A program made the position numbers and the translations under genes. Of a DNA stretch of 64,000 bases, positions 11,481-24,419 are shown piece after piece. Each line of letters opens with the position of its first letter. Positions within the stretch are counted from its first letter, which is position 1. The DNA comes from Zygnema cylindricum. Its lineage: Eukaryota > Streptophyta > Zygnematophyceae > Zygnematales > Zygnemataceae. The notes below the pieces were generated by a model, which was given only the letters and a program-made list of their open reading frames with translations, was not told where the DNA came from and ran no database searches. The stretch spans positions 122,001 to 186,000 of the forward strand of contig JBBHKE010002555.1 in the NCBI GenBank assembly GCA_037447655.1, in the 5' to 3' direction.

Positions 11481-11875
11481 AGAGGCTTTCAAGAGGTCCC
11501 TCGGCGACACACTATTTGGGGTTTCGCATTCTTGGCAGTCGATGGTCCTCCGGGAAAACCCTAAAAGTTTTAAAAATAATAGTCGGAATTATTAATATCG
11601 ATCTTAATGACAATGAGAAGGGTAATAATAACATTATTGATTATAGCAATAAGAATAATAGGAAGAATGATAATAGTCACATTCAAATTCACATGGTAAA
11701 TAATAATTAAGAGTGCTCTAGTATAAAGTCTACGTATTAGGTGTTATGTATAGATAGTCATTGCTGTTCTCTTTTAAACACAACCAATATTTGGTGGTAA
11801 CATGTTTTCCCGAGGCCGTTCGAGCATGTTGTCCCTAGGTGGTTCGAGCATACAAATAGAGTAACTATCTTTTGT

Positions 11876-13420
11876 GTGACCCGTTGTCGTTGCAGCTCCA
11901 ATTTTTGTCTATTTTTTTGGCCTTTTACGACATCACCAAACACAAATGCAACAATTGAAGACTTATATGCCTTTCACCCTACCACCTGTTTGGATTTTTC
12001 CTCTTATTTTGATCACATGAAACTTTTTGAACCCTTAGATCATGACTACGATACCTTTGTTAAAGTTTTGGTCAATTCGCCTCATCTTTCGGACGAAGTA
12101 TCTTTGAGTTGTTACATGAGATTTGCTTAATCTTTTTCGTCCAAGAAGTCCATCACAATATTTTTATTTGTTGTTTAAAGTGGTTTATCTGCTTGGGGAC
12201 ATGTGCTACCTAGTCAAGTACCACTTTTGGCAGCACATTTGGTACTAGTATGTTTCGGTGACACCTGAAAACTTATCAGTGATGTTTGTCCCGTTGTTCG
12301 GGGAAAATTCTTGTATCGTCTTATAGTTAGATCAATTTTTTCATAACTTAAATGTGTTTTTCATAAAAAAATCCTCATTTCAGTTCGTTGTCGTGACACA
12401 AAAAGGCTGTGAGGCGGTCGTCCACAGTTTACGTATGACTTTTGGATTGCAACCGGTTTGTGTGGTTCTCTAAGTCGACATTGTCAATGTTTTCAACGTC
12501 GTTACTCATAATGCTTTTTTTCGCGATATTCGACACACCTCTCTCTCATCAGTACTTTTCACTGTAAGACTAGCTCCAGCTTTATCAAATGAGGGGACGA
12601 AGTGGCTACCGCTTTTCCAAGTTTTTCATTCTCTTGGTGATTGGTGACACAGATATCATTAGGCCGCCATGTCATGTCTTCTTATCTTTCTCCATTCTTT
12701 TGAGAAATTTTTTAAAATAAGTCTTTCTACCAAATTCATTAAATGTGTTGCTTAGTGCCCTATTGGCCTACCATCATACTGCCCTCTCCTTTTGAGATTC
12801 CCTGTTACCACTCCTCAACTCCTCAAAAAGGTTAAGGGTTTTATGTTCCTCTATTAGAGCCCTCTATTTTGTTTGCTAGTTTCTTAAAGATAACCCGCTT
12901 GATGACCTTTCCTATTTTAAGGACCTGCTAAAACTTTTAGATGCACGAGTGACATTTGCCATCCTAACTCGTTGTCTTGCACATCGCCTTTTGTACTTGT
13001 AACACATTTTAACACGGAGCTTGTCTTTTGTTTTCTTTGTTTCACATTTTTTATACCTCTTTGGAATTATACATTACGTCGTTGACCATGGTATATATTG
13101 ACCTTACGGAACGACTCCTCGCTTGTCGACAACCTACTTTACCAGTCTATTTTGGGGGTCTTTGTTTGCCCCATACATCCACCATAGCGCCAAACGCTTA
13201 CTTAAACAGTTCGACTCGGGTGACGTCCATCATTTCTTCGATGTTTTTTGTGGACGACACCCATATATTACTTCATAAGGTATTCAAAAAATTAGCTTAT
13301 TGCCACACCAATTTTTGCCTCACTCCGCTTGTCTTCCCTTCAGTTTTCTTGTGCAATTTGATTACGTCTCAGTCTACCGCACACATCACTTTCAAGAAAG
13401 CCTTCTAACATTTTTGGTCA
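11876..13420 (+). pseudogene. Highly decayed LINE reverse transcriptase (third copy)
   Basis: Scattered plus-strand matches follow the same order as the LINE copies at 26-29.8 and 55.9-58.2 kb. TIEDLYAFHP and VLVNSPHLSDEVS (about 11958-12110) match TIEVLRALHP and ALSSSPHLSAG. KGCEAVVHSLR and VDIVNVFNVV (about 12400-12510) match the GGCEAVVHGIR and VDISNAFNTV block of the RT. FGGLCLPHTSTIAPNAYLNS (about 13155-13215) matches GGLGLLSTACVAHAAYLGS. Stops and frame changes are frequent. Dead copy, older than the other two. Confidence 0.7.
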
Positions 13421-15180
13421 ATTTATAAACGAGCAAAGCCTCCATTTGCTCCGTTTCTCACACAACAGGGATCATAAAACAACACACGATCTGGTTTGGA
13501 TGCAACCGTTGCAATGTGTATCGAAGCAAGATGAAAAGTCAAATGCGAGGTGTCGAATATACCCCGCTACGCTCGCAATTTTTGGTTGTATGTGGGTTGC
13601 ACTTGGATCTTGTGTTTTTGCAGTAAGCATAAAAAACATTGAGTGACGTAGTTCTCGAAGATCATACGGACTCCCATGTTTCCTCACACGCATCATTACA
13701 TGTTTGTGTTGTGGCTCGGGATGCAACTTCCTCCAAATAATGTGACTACGCGCACCAAGACCCAACTGACACATTTATCCCATTTACTTTAGATATTTTT
13801 GAGACCTTGGACTCCTCCTTTGACAACTTCTTATATAATTGTGCTCGACGGTATTTTGAAGTTAGCAGACTTAGAGCCCTTTCCCAACTCTCATGTCATC
13901 TTTGTACAACCGCAGTATTTCTGTCGCCTTTCTAAGCTCCGAAGCTTCGACCGTCATTAGAGCGTCATAGGAGCAAAATGGTGAATGATGTTCGTGGACT
14001 GGGAGACTTACGTCCTTGCCACCCGACCCCTATAGATGATTATATTAATAATTTTGACCTTGAGCGTGCATTTGTTTTAAGTTGTTGTGCATAAGGCCCA
14101 TTTTCTCTTTTGAAAACAATGTATAGTGTAGTTTTTTAGTGCTTGTATAGTTGGGTATTTTCTTTTCTCTGTGGTTTTTTAGCTTTCAAATATTAGGCTT
14201 TTACTGTTGCTTAGCTTTTATAGTGGTTTTAGTCCTTTTACAGTGTTTCATGTCTTACCTTTAATGATAGTCACCAATGCGACAGTGCATTTATGTTTTG
14301 TGCTTACATGGTAAGCATCGCTTTTCCAATAATAAAATCTCCTTTCTTTTTAGGTAATCTTGGCCAAGGATTTTTTTTTTTTGTAACTCGTTGTAGAATA
14401 AAAGGCATTGACACATTGAAGGGTTATAAGCATTCAAACGTTTTTGAACACGTGCGAGGGATAAAATATGCAAATAAACGAGTGAAAATGTTTTTCAGGT
14501 TTTAACTATTGACATTGAACATTATGTCTTCGAGGAAAAGTATTATGTACAACTCGACGTTATTTTAGTGTCATGAATGTCAGCTATGTCAGCCAATGGG
14601 AAGCGGTTACGACCACTCCTTGTCATGATGGCACAATTCAAAAACTGATCCAATGGAACCCTATTTCCCGTTCCTTTAGCGGAAAAAACTGTCGTAGAAT
14701 TGTTCTTATAAAAATGACATTCGCTCGGCTCAGTTTTCAAACTGCAGAATCGTGACATGGAGTGGTCGTGAACACTGACAATTTGCTTTGTTGTTGGTAA
14801 TTGTTACACTATAAACGGTTTCACCCGTTTTTTTCTAGATTTTATCCCTCGCACCCGTTAGTAAACTTGATGCTACAACGTTTTCAAATTTTATCCCTTG
14901 CACTTGCAAGTTGTTAAGCGAAATCTCTTCAATACCATTTCTTCTACTTCATAGATTTCGACACTTTGTCTCATTGGTCCAAATCTGTTGACCATAATTC
15001 CATTGGTCAGTGAAACTTTATTACAGCGTCACCTGTTTTTCAACCACTGCATTCATTGTGTTTTGATCTGGAGCGAAGTCAGTTTTAAATTTTACCCTGA
15101 AAACTGAATAATGGAACGCCAGTTCATGACACCACTGACCTGATGGAACATCACCCTACCTTGCAAACAAGAGGGGAACA
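13420..15180. other. No gene recognised
   Basis: Possibly the decayed LINE tail up to about 14.1 kb. Afterwards mixed AT-rich sequence with only short chance frames. Nothing else supported. Confidence 0.4.
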
Positions 15181-15182
15181 AT

Positions 15183-15300
15183 GATCGTCGATTTTACGAT
15201 CGTCGATTTTATCATCATCAATCATATGGTCGACAATTTTATGGTCCTCAATTTTATTGTTGTCGATTTTATGACCGTGGGTCGGTGATTGTTGATTTAT
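15183..15300. repeat. Degenerate ~15-bp repeat (GATCGTCGATTTTAT)
   Basis: Several copies of a GATCGTCGATTTTAC/T unit, with drift to GGTCGACAATTTTAT and TTGTCGATTTTATGACC. The first two copies are nearly exact. Confidence 0.7.
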
Positions 15301-15439
15301 AATCCTCGACTGTTGATTATCCGGTTTTTTACCGTCGATACTCTACAGTACTGAACCGGCGACAGAGCGAAGTTTGATTACTGGTTGTCGTTTTGCGATC
15401 GTCAATATTCGTGGTCGCGACCTGAACCGTCAATTTGTG

Positions 15440-16470
15440 ATGGTTGGTTGTAAATACTAAATACTGTTTGAACTTCCCACACCACAATTGTAGAACCAAT
15501 CTGGCAACAATCTCCCTTTCTCTCTGGTGTTGGTCTCCTCCCTCACTTTCCCATTTTCCCTTCCTCCATTTCCATCTCCCTCTTTCTTGGTTAGTGCCAT
15601 CCGTTGAACCTGTAATCTGGTTCTGCATCTTTTTTCATTATTTTTGCTTGGAGGTTTGTAAATTTAGATATGAGTTAACTCGGAACATCTTTTCTGAATC
15701 AATGTTATATATTACCGAAAACGTGTCTCAGCAGAGGATGCACAGTGGTAAACTTGCCGACAAAAGAATTTGAAATTTTGTGCCTGACATAAGAAAATTT
15801 CTGCCACAGGAAGCTGATTGGACAATTAATGTATAATCACTACACCGTGTATTGCTATTAGTAGCGATACCCGGTGTACTAAGCTGAAACTGAACATAAG
15901 AAAATGTTGCCAAAAGAAACTCCTTAAAGAAAATTCACTTCCTTTTAAAAAATCAAACCTTATGTTACCAATAATCATGCAACAGTGTCATACAGCTTTC
16001 TAACATCGCCGTACCTACCAAATTATGCTTCACGAATTTAGGGCTTTAGGGTTTAAAGAAGAGTCAAGCCATCACTCCTTCTCGAGCCGAGGGTTCCCGT
16101 CTCTTTCCGAAAAAAAAAAAAAACAACAAAACACAAAAACCCAACAACAACATTTTGCAACATTATAACATTTTGTTTTTTCTTTAGAACTAACGCGACT
16201 AAAAGGATATTTAATATGACTAAAAAAAACAAATAGCAAAAAAACAAACACCAAATCTAGCACCACACACCTGTACGATTTTGTCTCTTTTGTTCAAAAC
16301 TCGAGCATCATCATTACCATGATCATTACAAAGGAAAAAAAAAAGAACTGACATGAAAATGATGGCATGTGAACTTCTATCTTGCATAGGAAACTTGAGT
16401 ACATAACAGATTAGAAAGAAACAAAAGAAAAAATACCTTCAAAACTACAATATACAAAAAAAAATAAAAA
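15440..16470. other. No gene recognised
   Basis: Mixed AT-rich sequence. The right part lies downstream of the final exon of the minus-strand host gene and may contain its 3' UTR. No clear poly(A) signal was assigned. Confidence 0.4.
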
Positions 16471-16476
16471 ATTATA

Positions 16477-16890
16477 CTACGGCTTTAAAGTGAACCCTTC
16501 TCTTCCCCGTTTAGTACCTCCGCGAAAACTCAACAATTCCTTCAGCGCATTTTCCACATCCCTCGCCCCCATAGCCCCACCCCAAGATCTACTTCTAAGA
16601 GGATCCTCCCTCTCCCCTTCCCTCCCCTCCCCATCTTCCCTATCACTTACCTCAAAATCTTCGGAGCCAATCGGCCTTCCCTTTACCCCAATTGACGCAC
16701 CTACATTATTCAATCTCATACTCGGAGTTCCCGTAAAAAAGGAAGGGAAGTCTTTATTAGATACCTGGTTGCGATTTCTCCATAATAAAGCTCCAGGACT
16801 CTTGGAAAAAAGAATACCACCAAGTCGTAAAACCGAGGGATTCAATTTTCGGGGATGTATAACAGGATCGGGATCTCTTACAATTTCCTC
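16477..16890 (-). CDS. Final exon of unidentified host gene
   Basis: It opens after a CAG at 16891-16893 with EEIVRDPDPVIHPRKLNPSV, then LRLGGILFSKSPGALLWRNR, an acidic EDFEVSDREDGEGREGERED patch, and VENALKELLSFRGG near the end. The stop codon is at 16477-16479. The frame is compatible with the 19441-19684 exon. The opposite strand is also open here for 174 codons, but the splice agreement favours minus. Confidence 0.5.
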   Translation of the reverse strand, partial: EEIVRDPDPVIHPRKLNPSVLRLGGILFSKSPGALLWRNRNQVSNKDFPSFFTGTPSMRLNNVGASIGVKGRPIGSEDFEVSDREDGEGREGEREDPLRSRSWGGAMGARDVENALKELLSFRGGTKRGREGFTLKP

Positions 16891-19800
16891 CTGCGATTTC
16901 CTCCATTACAGTGGTAAAAAAAATAATTCATTCATTTTTTTTTTCATTCATTCATTCATTCATTCACTTCATTTGAGAGAACAAAGTTGCTATTCGACTA
17001 TATACTTAATTTAGGAAAACAACTTTTTTTTTACTTCCTGACTAGAAAACAAGTTTTACTTTCCTTCGACATACTTGATTTAGGAAAACAAATTTACTTC
17101 CCAGCCATATACTTGATTTAGAAAAACGAGTTTTTGATTTAGAGAAATAAGTTTACTTTCCGCCTGTATACTGCCCATTGAATCACAAAAAGGATGGAAA
17201 AAGAGAAAGAAATACATACCAAAGTGTGCATATAATTCAAAAATAAATATGGATAATTACCCATCCAAAAACCTCCTTAGCTTAAAGGTACAAAGACTAT
17301 ATACACTATATAAACACACCTCTTCTATTCAAGTCTGAAAACTTTGTATATCAAGTTCAGTCTCCTTATGACATTTTCCGATTAAACAGAGAATTAAAAT
17401 AGATTAAAAACGAAGATAGAAGTTTTGAGTCAGATAGACATAAGCATTTGGTGCTTTTTTTTCATCATTTTTATTCAACACTACATTATTAAAGCTTTCC
17501 CAAGATCATCTCCAACATAGACGTAAAGATATGCACATACTTATCTTACATAGTTATTTCTTCAAAAACTTTTAGGTTTTTTTGAGGCCTTTTTTAGACC
17601 ATTTTAGGGTTCGTTAGGGATTTTTGGGAGGTGAAGACTCGCCATCAATCATTCAGCAGAAAAATGAAATATGTATTTATACGTTGAAATCAAACCTAGA
17701 AATAGAAATTCATCGATAAATGTGTCTTTGCTTAAGCAACACTTTCATCACTCCCACTGGTCGCCTTGCAATCATTGCCTCGGTAAAATGACATCCTCTC
17801 ACATTTTTTAACCAAAGAAAATTCCCCTCCTCTTCACCCCCTCTCCCTCCTCCTCCCACCACCTCCTCTCCTCCCTCCTCCTCTCACCCCCTCCTTTACC
17901 CCCCCTTCCTCTTCCCCCCCGCGCCTCCCACCTCCTCTCCCCCTCCACTTCCTTTCCCTCTTTTCCCTCCTCTCCCTCGTCTCCCTCCTCTCCCTCCTCT
18001 CCCTCTCCCTCCTCTCCATCCTCTCCCTCCTTTCCCTCCTCTCTCTCACCTGATTGGTCTTCAAAATGCTCCGATGATCTAAAATTTGTCCATCCTCCTC
18101 CAAACTCTCCTGAAGTATGGGAGTTTCAGTTATCGCTGGGTCAACAGTAGGAGGGAGGCTCTGCGATTTTCCTTACAACCCCACTTCAAAAAAATATCTC
18201 TCTCTCTCTCTTAAAGAGAAACGTACGAGAAACCTATACCTAAGAGAGAGGCGTAGACAATTTTGGGCTTTTGGGGAAAGAGTGGTGAGAAGAGATAGGA
18301 CCGCAATATGTTCGTTTTCGGGAGGAGTGGTAAGGAGAGGTGGGATTGCAATTTTTTTTAAAGTTGCGGTGTTTTTGAATAAAGGTATATATATGGGCTT
18401 TCCCGAAATAAATAATTAATAATCCCCGTCCTTATATCTATCATCGCTATTAACATTACTGACACTAATCCAGTTTTGGGATTTGTTGGCCGAAAGTCAA
18501 AAATAGCGTTGATAGATAACATTTATTTAACAAAACAGACAGCATATTTCGTCACATCAACCAATCGTAAATTATTATTAGCAATTCTAATTTCCGCAAT
18601 AATATTTTCTTTTTTACTTTTCTAACGTGACAACCTTCATGAATTTTCAGCAAAAACCAGGGTCTGCCCTTCTTTTCACACAGAAAAAAATCCTATTAGT
18701 TATGACTTTTCCAATAAATCCTGTAAAGTCCTTTCCTTTCCTCACTATTTAAGACCCACTTTTTTCCAAAAAAGACGGACTAGATAGGATCCATTGCGAA
18801 GGAAGAGAGAGGAGGAGAGGAGGGAGAGGAGGAGAGGAGGGAGAGGAGGAGGAAGAAGAGAGGGAAGAAGAAGGAGAAGAGGAAGGAGAAAAAAGCTTTG
18901 CAATGTCCATCAAACATACATGCTAATTCTCACTTCATTTCATAATGGGTAACTGATAGCCTTTGATTGCTATTGAATTTTTGTCATTTAAAAGACTCAT
19001 AGGAGAGGAAAAAGCTCACAACAAGCGAGTTAAAAAAAAGAAAAGAACTCACAGGAGAAGTAAAAACATAACTCATAGCAGAGAGACCCGCACAGGAGAG
19101 AGCAAAAAAAAGACTTAAAAGGAGAGGAGAGATAAAAACATGACTCATAACAAAGATGAAACACGGGAGAGGTAAACAAAGCCTCCCAGAGGACATTAAA
19201 AGAACCCACATATGTCTGTATGTTTTAAACGACAATCATAATCGCAAAACATTTTCTTTTTTGGTGGAGAGAACTGATGACTTAAAAATAGAATCAGAAA
19301 ATTAAAGTTGGACGGCGAATACGTTAGAAACACATTGACTAGCATTTATTATGCCTCGTTTGATATCATGTTTTAATCCATTCTTGTTACTACAACGTGA
19401 AATAAGTTATGATAAAAGGTACAAGAAAAACCAAACTCACAGAAGAGATTTTAGAAGGGAACAAAAAAGTGTCGTCTGTGGGGTTCAGTGACTCCGAGGC
19501 CATGACTTGTGGTCCTCCCGGACTTTGAGAAGCTGTCTTTGCGAGTAAAGTTTTCTTCTTTTCCCTCCTTAGTTTGTCCAATTCTTTCTTTGTGATGTCT
19601 CTCCCGTATCTTCGAATTCGTTGTTCTCTTCGACGACGACCCTCACAAACGACACATCCACAATCTTCACGGTGTCTCGTGGTTCTGAAAAAGGAAAAGC
19701 GAGGAGTAGTGCTTAAAAACTGATAAACATTAAAAGATAATATAAAAATGTAGGAATATAAAGAGATATGTAAATATAGATATATCATATAAGTAAATAT

Positions 19801-22035
19801 ACATATATAGAAGCAATAGGAAGGTTGCAAACCACACATACAGAATCCTTTTCTTCTTCTTCTTTGTATGATATATACACTTAAAATTCCAATACGCTTC
19901 GGAGTGCACAACCAGGAGCTGAAATGTATAAAAAGTAAAGAAAATAAGAACTTGAGATATCTAATACAACGTCATTCATTTCAATAAAAATGATGATGTC
20001 ACAACCATAATCTTCACTTCCAGGAGAATTTGTGTTAATCAGTAGCTTAAAAAATTTAGGATATTGCAAAAAAATCTTCATTTAAGAAAAAATAATTAAA
20101 AGCAGTTAAGCTATTAGGAATGCACCCACTTTGCAATCCACAAAAAATCATATGAGATGAAGTTGTGAAGGTTTAATCCTCGATAATGTGACCGAGCTCG
20201 AAAAAAAAAAAAAAACAACAACAACAACACAAAACGAACAAAGGAGAAAAAAATGAAAAATCCAAAAAAAATAAAAAATAAGGACCAGTATTTAACACAT
20301 ATCATAAGCACAACTCCCTTCAGTTGTGTAAAATCAAGTGAAGATAGAAAATTATTAGGTCAATAGTTTGTTCTCTAGACTGACTTCCCTCTTAAATTCC
20401 TAGCATGTTCCCTCGATTAACCTTTCTCTCTAAGGATTTTGAAAGATTTTGGCGGCGGTTGTACTTTCCTACTTCCAAAAAGCCTTTAGGAAAACAAACA
20501 GGAGATTCTTAAGGTAAACAAAAACCCTTACCCATGTGTGCGACTAATTTTTTGTGACGCGGGTTTTGTGGCACTTTCTGTTTTCCATCCAACACATGAA
20601 TTCCCAAAAAAAAATCCCTTGGAAAGTCAACAACCAGACTGTTGTTTGGTTTAAGTTAAATTTTTATTGCATACACAATCATCATCAGATTCAGTTAAGG
20701 CCAGAAAACACATCTTTTTTCTTTTTTTCCAATGTCGGTCTTAGAAAACCTCAACGGAACGTTTCCATAGAGAAAAATGTTCACCACCATTAGTGTGGTC
20801 AACAATCCATGAACTCGGTTCATATATTGGTTTTTCTAAAGTGAATTAAGTGAATCTGTTTAGCGCAAAAAATGCTTTTAGTGTGGAATCTGAATTTGAG
20901 ACAATAGATGTTGATGAGAAATGAAAGCCTGATTGCATAACACACCCTATTTATAGTGAACAGTATAAATCGTTTTCTTTCAAACCTTCCAAGAGTAATG
21001 GCACTTAAATTGATTCAACTTCTATGTAAGTATGGGCAATTCAAAGCATATACTTCTCTGAAATTTTCTTTAAGAGTTGGGCTTTCTCTGTTAAACGATA
21101 ATATTGGGTCTATTTAGTTATGGACATTTCCAATGATCTGTGTACTAAAAACTTCGAACAAACTTATCTTGCTTGACGTTTTCTTCATAGAGTAAAGAGT
21201 CACAATTGTGCTCATTAATTGAAAGTCTGAACTCTATGTGAGCTCTTTTGTTTTCTTTACTCTATTGTAAGCTCTATTTTATTTTTTTTGTTTTTGTAAG
21301 CTATACATTGATGCAAAATTCCTACGAAAACTGCATGTTTCCCTCAAAGAGTGCTTCATTTTTCTTAGGAAAGTTCTAATATCCTTCGAAATGCCAATGC
21401 TTACCACCAATGTTTTTCCTCCGTCTCTTCCTTCCGGGTCTTCCTTGTACATTCGGTTCCCCAGGATCTTGTAAACTTGTCTCCAATGTCTCCAAAGTAA
21501 CAGCTTCCTCGTCTCCCATCACTCGCTGGCCCATTAACTTTTCGCTCTCCTTGAGTATTTCTTCTTTGCTTGCTTCTTCCTCTCCTTTCACCCCTTCAGC
21601 TTCCTCATTTTCTTCTTCATCTTCCTCCTCCTCTTCGTTTTCCAAGCCTTGCCCCTCTTTTCGCTCATTGTCCCTCCCCTCGTCCAAAACATTTCCCTTC
21701 TCATACTCGTCATCATCGTCCAGTTCCTCAGCTTTATCATCTTCCTCAGCCTCCTGCTCCTCCACCTCGTCTCCCTCGTCCTCCTCTCCCACCTCTCCCT
21801 CTTCTTTCTCCACCTCTCCCTCTTCTAGATCTTCTTCTCCCTCTTCATTTGCCCCCTCCGGCTCAATATCAAGTAACCCTCTCCTCCTTTTCCATAAAAT
21901 CCTTGCCTCCACGTCCTTCTTCTCCTCCTGTTCCCTTGTTGCTCCGCCACGATTCGTCTTTTGCTGATTCAGAATATCTCTATGATTCTCCTGATCTCTA
22001 TTAATCTTAAAAGCCCTCCGAACAAACACAGCCAT
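16477..22035 (-). CDS. Unidentified multi-exon nuclear-type host gene
   Basis: Three good exons share the minus strand. Exon 1 (about 22035-21405) starts at an ATG in a good context (ACCCATGGC) and encodes a basic start, then a very acidic Glu/Asp-rich stretch and a basic GRPGRKRRRKN end; it closes at a GTAAGC donor. A middle exon (19684-19441) has a TTTTTCAG acceptor and a GTGAGT donor, and encodes HREDCGCVVCEGRRRREQ, a Cx1Cx2C-plus-arginine patch. The final exon (16890-16477) follows a CGCAG acceptor and ends at a stop after EGFTLKP. Middle and final exons join in phase 0; exon 1 and the middle exon do not match in phase, so at least one exon between them is missing from this model. Acidic and basic patches suggest a chromatin or nuclear protein. 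Function not recognised. Confidence 0.55.
17820..18050. repeat. Polypyrimidine (CTCCCTCCT) tract
   Basis: About 230 bp of almost pure C/T on the plus strand with CTCCCTCCT and CTCCCTCTT words. It lies in the intron before the final exon of the host gene. Confidence 0.85.
18795..18895. repeat. Polypurine (GAGGAGGGA) tract
   Basis: About 100 bp of G/A-rich repeats (GGAGAGGAGGGAGAGGA). Complementary in composition to the tract at 17820-18050, so the two could pair across about 750 bp. Confidence 0.85.
19441..19684 (-). CDS. Internal exon, CxCxxC with Arg/Lys-rich helix
   Basis: Acceptor TTTTCCTTTTTCAG and donor GTGAGT flank an exon encoding TTRHREDCGCVVCEGRRRRE, then a lysine/arginine-rich helix (ITKKELDKLRREKKK), then a Ser/Pro-rich tail ending in FPSKISS. 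The H-x3-C-x-C-x2-C arrangement followed by arginines recalls short motifs in some plant chromatin proteins, but I cannot name the family. Confidence 0.55.
19690..21400. other. Intronic region, exons possible but not resolved
   Basis: The phase mismatch between the flanking exons predicts a small exon here. Candidates near 19.88-19.92 and 19.99-20.04 kb have an AG acceptor but no convincing donor. The rest is AT-rich with homopolymer runs. Confidence 0.35.
21405..22035 (-). CDS. First exon, acidic Glu/Asp-rich region
   Basis: About 210 codons from the ATG at 22035. The N-terminus (MAVFVRRAFKINRDQ) is basic. It is followed by a long Glu/Asp-rich run that codes for a likely disordered or coiled region, and by a basic RPGRKRRRKN tail that could be a nuclear localisation signal. 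It ends at a GTAAGC donor (21404). Opposite-strand Ser/Pro-rich frames are shadows of the GAA/GAG repeats. Confidence 0.6.
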
Positions 22036-22785
22036 GGGTCTGTCTTTGCAAAACCTCACGTTTGAAACAAAAACACGAGATATTATTTGAACCAGACAGG
22101 TTTTATTACCTCTTAACAATCCTCCCAATAGAAACGACGCAAACCGCGTGAACGTTTGTCTTGGCCACCACCCATAGTGGGACAATTTACACTCTTAACC
22201 GGCAGTAAAGTCAAAAACAGTTCTGGTTTTCTGTGGATCCCGCCTTGTTTCGAGAAAAGTGTGTATGCCTTGCTGCACACAATCAAATGTCACACTGGTC
22301 AGTTGCTAAAATTTAAATTATTTTCTCAGATTTAGGTGCATTCGAGGTTGAGAAATAGAGAATCGGAAGAATGTATAAAAAGGAATGAACCAAAACCAAC
22401 TCCAAACCCTTGACGTTTTTGATATAGATAAGTGTATGAAATTGGGCTTTATCTCAACAACACTAAAACCAAAAGAGAGGAGTTAGCAGGTCCATCGAAT
22501 CAGTTACCTTCCATCATGCTTTTCATTTAAAACAATAAAAAGAGGTCAAAGGACATGAAGTTGCGACAAAAAGGAAATATTTCACAAAAACACATCACAG
22601 CAACTCTTCGTTAGGACAAATTTTCCTTGCGTATGTAGATAGTAACTACAGCACTCATCGTTACTAGAGTTAAGAACACTAAATCAGTTGCTACTTTTTG
22701 GCTGAAAATCATAATAAGTGTTAACAACAAACTCTGCCACGTTTCCCAACTCTAAATTCCTGTTACACATTCTAACTTTATTTTC

Positions 22786-23139
22786 TTATTGCATTTCCTG
22801 TTTTACATTCATTCTGTTGCAATACATGCCAAATTTTATTTTTTTCCTTTTCTTTTTCTGGTTTTTCTGGTCAGTTATTGCAACAATTTTTTTAAGAAGT
22901 GTAACATCACAACAAAGCATTCACAATGTACAAATAGGCTTCCTACTTTCCACAGCCATGGAAAATACCTTTCCTAGGTGGCCAATTTCACAAGCAATAA
23001 TCCTCCAATAACAGTTATGGCTATTGACAACTTCTGCCAGAACTTAGAATTTCTGATTTTCTGCAACTTGAGTAGAACCTAAGAATTTGAAATTTTGAAG
23101 CAAAATTCTGATACACATTTCACATTGTGGGCCACGTCA
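22786..23139. repeat. Direct duplication, left copy
   Basis: About 354 bp, highly similar to 24420-24772 with scattered substitutions. Shared landmarks are TTTCCTGTTTTACATTCATT, CCTTTCCTAGGTGGCCAATT and TTCTGATACACATTTCACAT. No frame is conserved that I recognise. Could be a transposon copy or a segmental duplication. Confidence 0.9.
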
Positions 23140-24419
23140 ATTTACAAGCATTTTTTAATGAAATTGACATAAATAGATTCACTCTATCAAGTATTTGGCC
23201 AAGAAAACGAGGGACAACAATTTTCTTGGGTTTGCTGAACAGAATTTATTTTGATCAATAAAACAAGCAGTGGTAATTGGATATAAAATCGAACAAAGGC
23301 CACTTACACAGAAAATGCATCCACTTAAGAAAAGACCTTGAACATTTGTTTGGAGTGACAAAAAAAAGGACTTATAGCATAATAAAAATCAAAATTTAAT
23401 CTGTTGTAATTTGCATTCCATAGTACTGTAAAAAAAACCGAGAGAATCAAATGGATCACATACAAGTGAGTCAAATTTACCATCCACATCAAAGAAGACT
23501 TCCTTTGTCTTTTTTGTTCAAGAAACTAAAAAAAAGGGTGACTACGTAGTAATTATTGACGGTTTTGACTTTTCCAAATTATTTATAACTTTGAACGACG
23601 AAATTAAAGGGTTGGTGTTAGCCAATATTAATATTGGGGTATAGTATAATGGAGCACTAACATCACTTGAGATACATGTAATTATTAGGGCTACATAGAT
23701 TTTTTTTTCAAGCTACTTTGCACTCTAAAAATCGGATACATTATATCCTAACATCTTTGTAAGGCACTGGACCGTAATTTTTAATTTCTAAACATAGATT
23801 TAGTTGATGCAGTACACACAAATCACATGCATATATTTACACAAAATTATACAATTATGGTACACAATTTCTAGCAAACGTGTGGCATAAACCTAAAACT
23901 TAACATTCAATGGAATAGAATTGAGATTATTCTTTCAGGATGAAATTTTGGTTCCCACACCAAAATCTCTCCACAAATTGCATAATTTACTGAAAATCAA
24001 GTTTAAAGAGTTTTATTAAGAAATTTCGGTCAGAGCCGCATGTCCACTTCCAGCTTTTTAGACCATATACCTTAGTTAATTTTAAAAAAATACCAAATTT
24101 TATTCTGAAAAAGTGCGACGTAAACCATCTAAGAATAACCTCCTTAGCCTCCTCTTTCAAATACAACAAAAGTTTGACAATCTTTTGATTTATTTACAAA
24201 AATTTTGACAAAAGGATTGACAAAAGATTGACTAAGTTGGAGGCCTTAACATGTAACAACTTATTCACTGCTATACATTTTGTTTACATGTTTTTTTTTT
24301 TTTTTTCCTCCTCTTTTTTTGTTTCAATGTTTGTTTGTTTGGTAGTACATTATTTGTTTTTATTTGGTTGTTTTGTTTTATTTGTTTTTTTTCGCTTGTT
24401 TTTTCTGCTGTTATTTGCT
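23140..24419. other. Spacer between duplicated segments
   Basis: AT-rich. Short frames at 23179-23361 and 23987-24169 (minus) have donor-like GTAAGT or GTATATG words nearby, but no recognisable protein. Nothing firmly supported. Confidence 0.4.

Noticed and set aside
16490-17014. Plus-strand 174-codon gene
   Set aside because: The minus strand gives a frame that splices in phase with the 19441-19684 exon; the plus frame runs into simple TTCA repeats.
21410-22004. Plus-strand Ser/Pro-rich frames
   Set aside because: Shadows of the GAA/GAG-rich acidic exon on the minus strand, which has splice signals and a good start.
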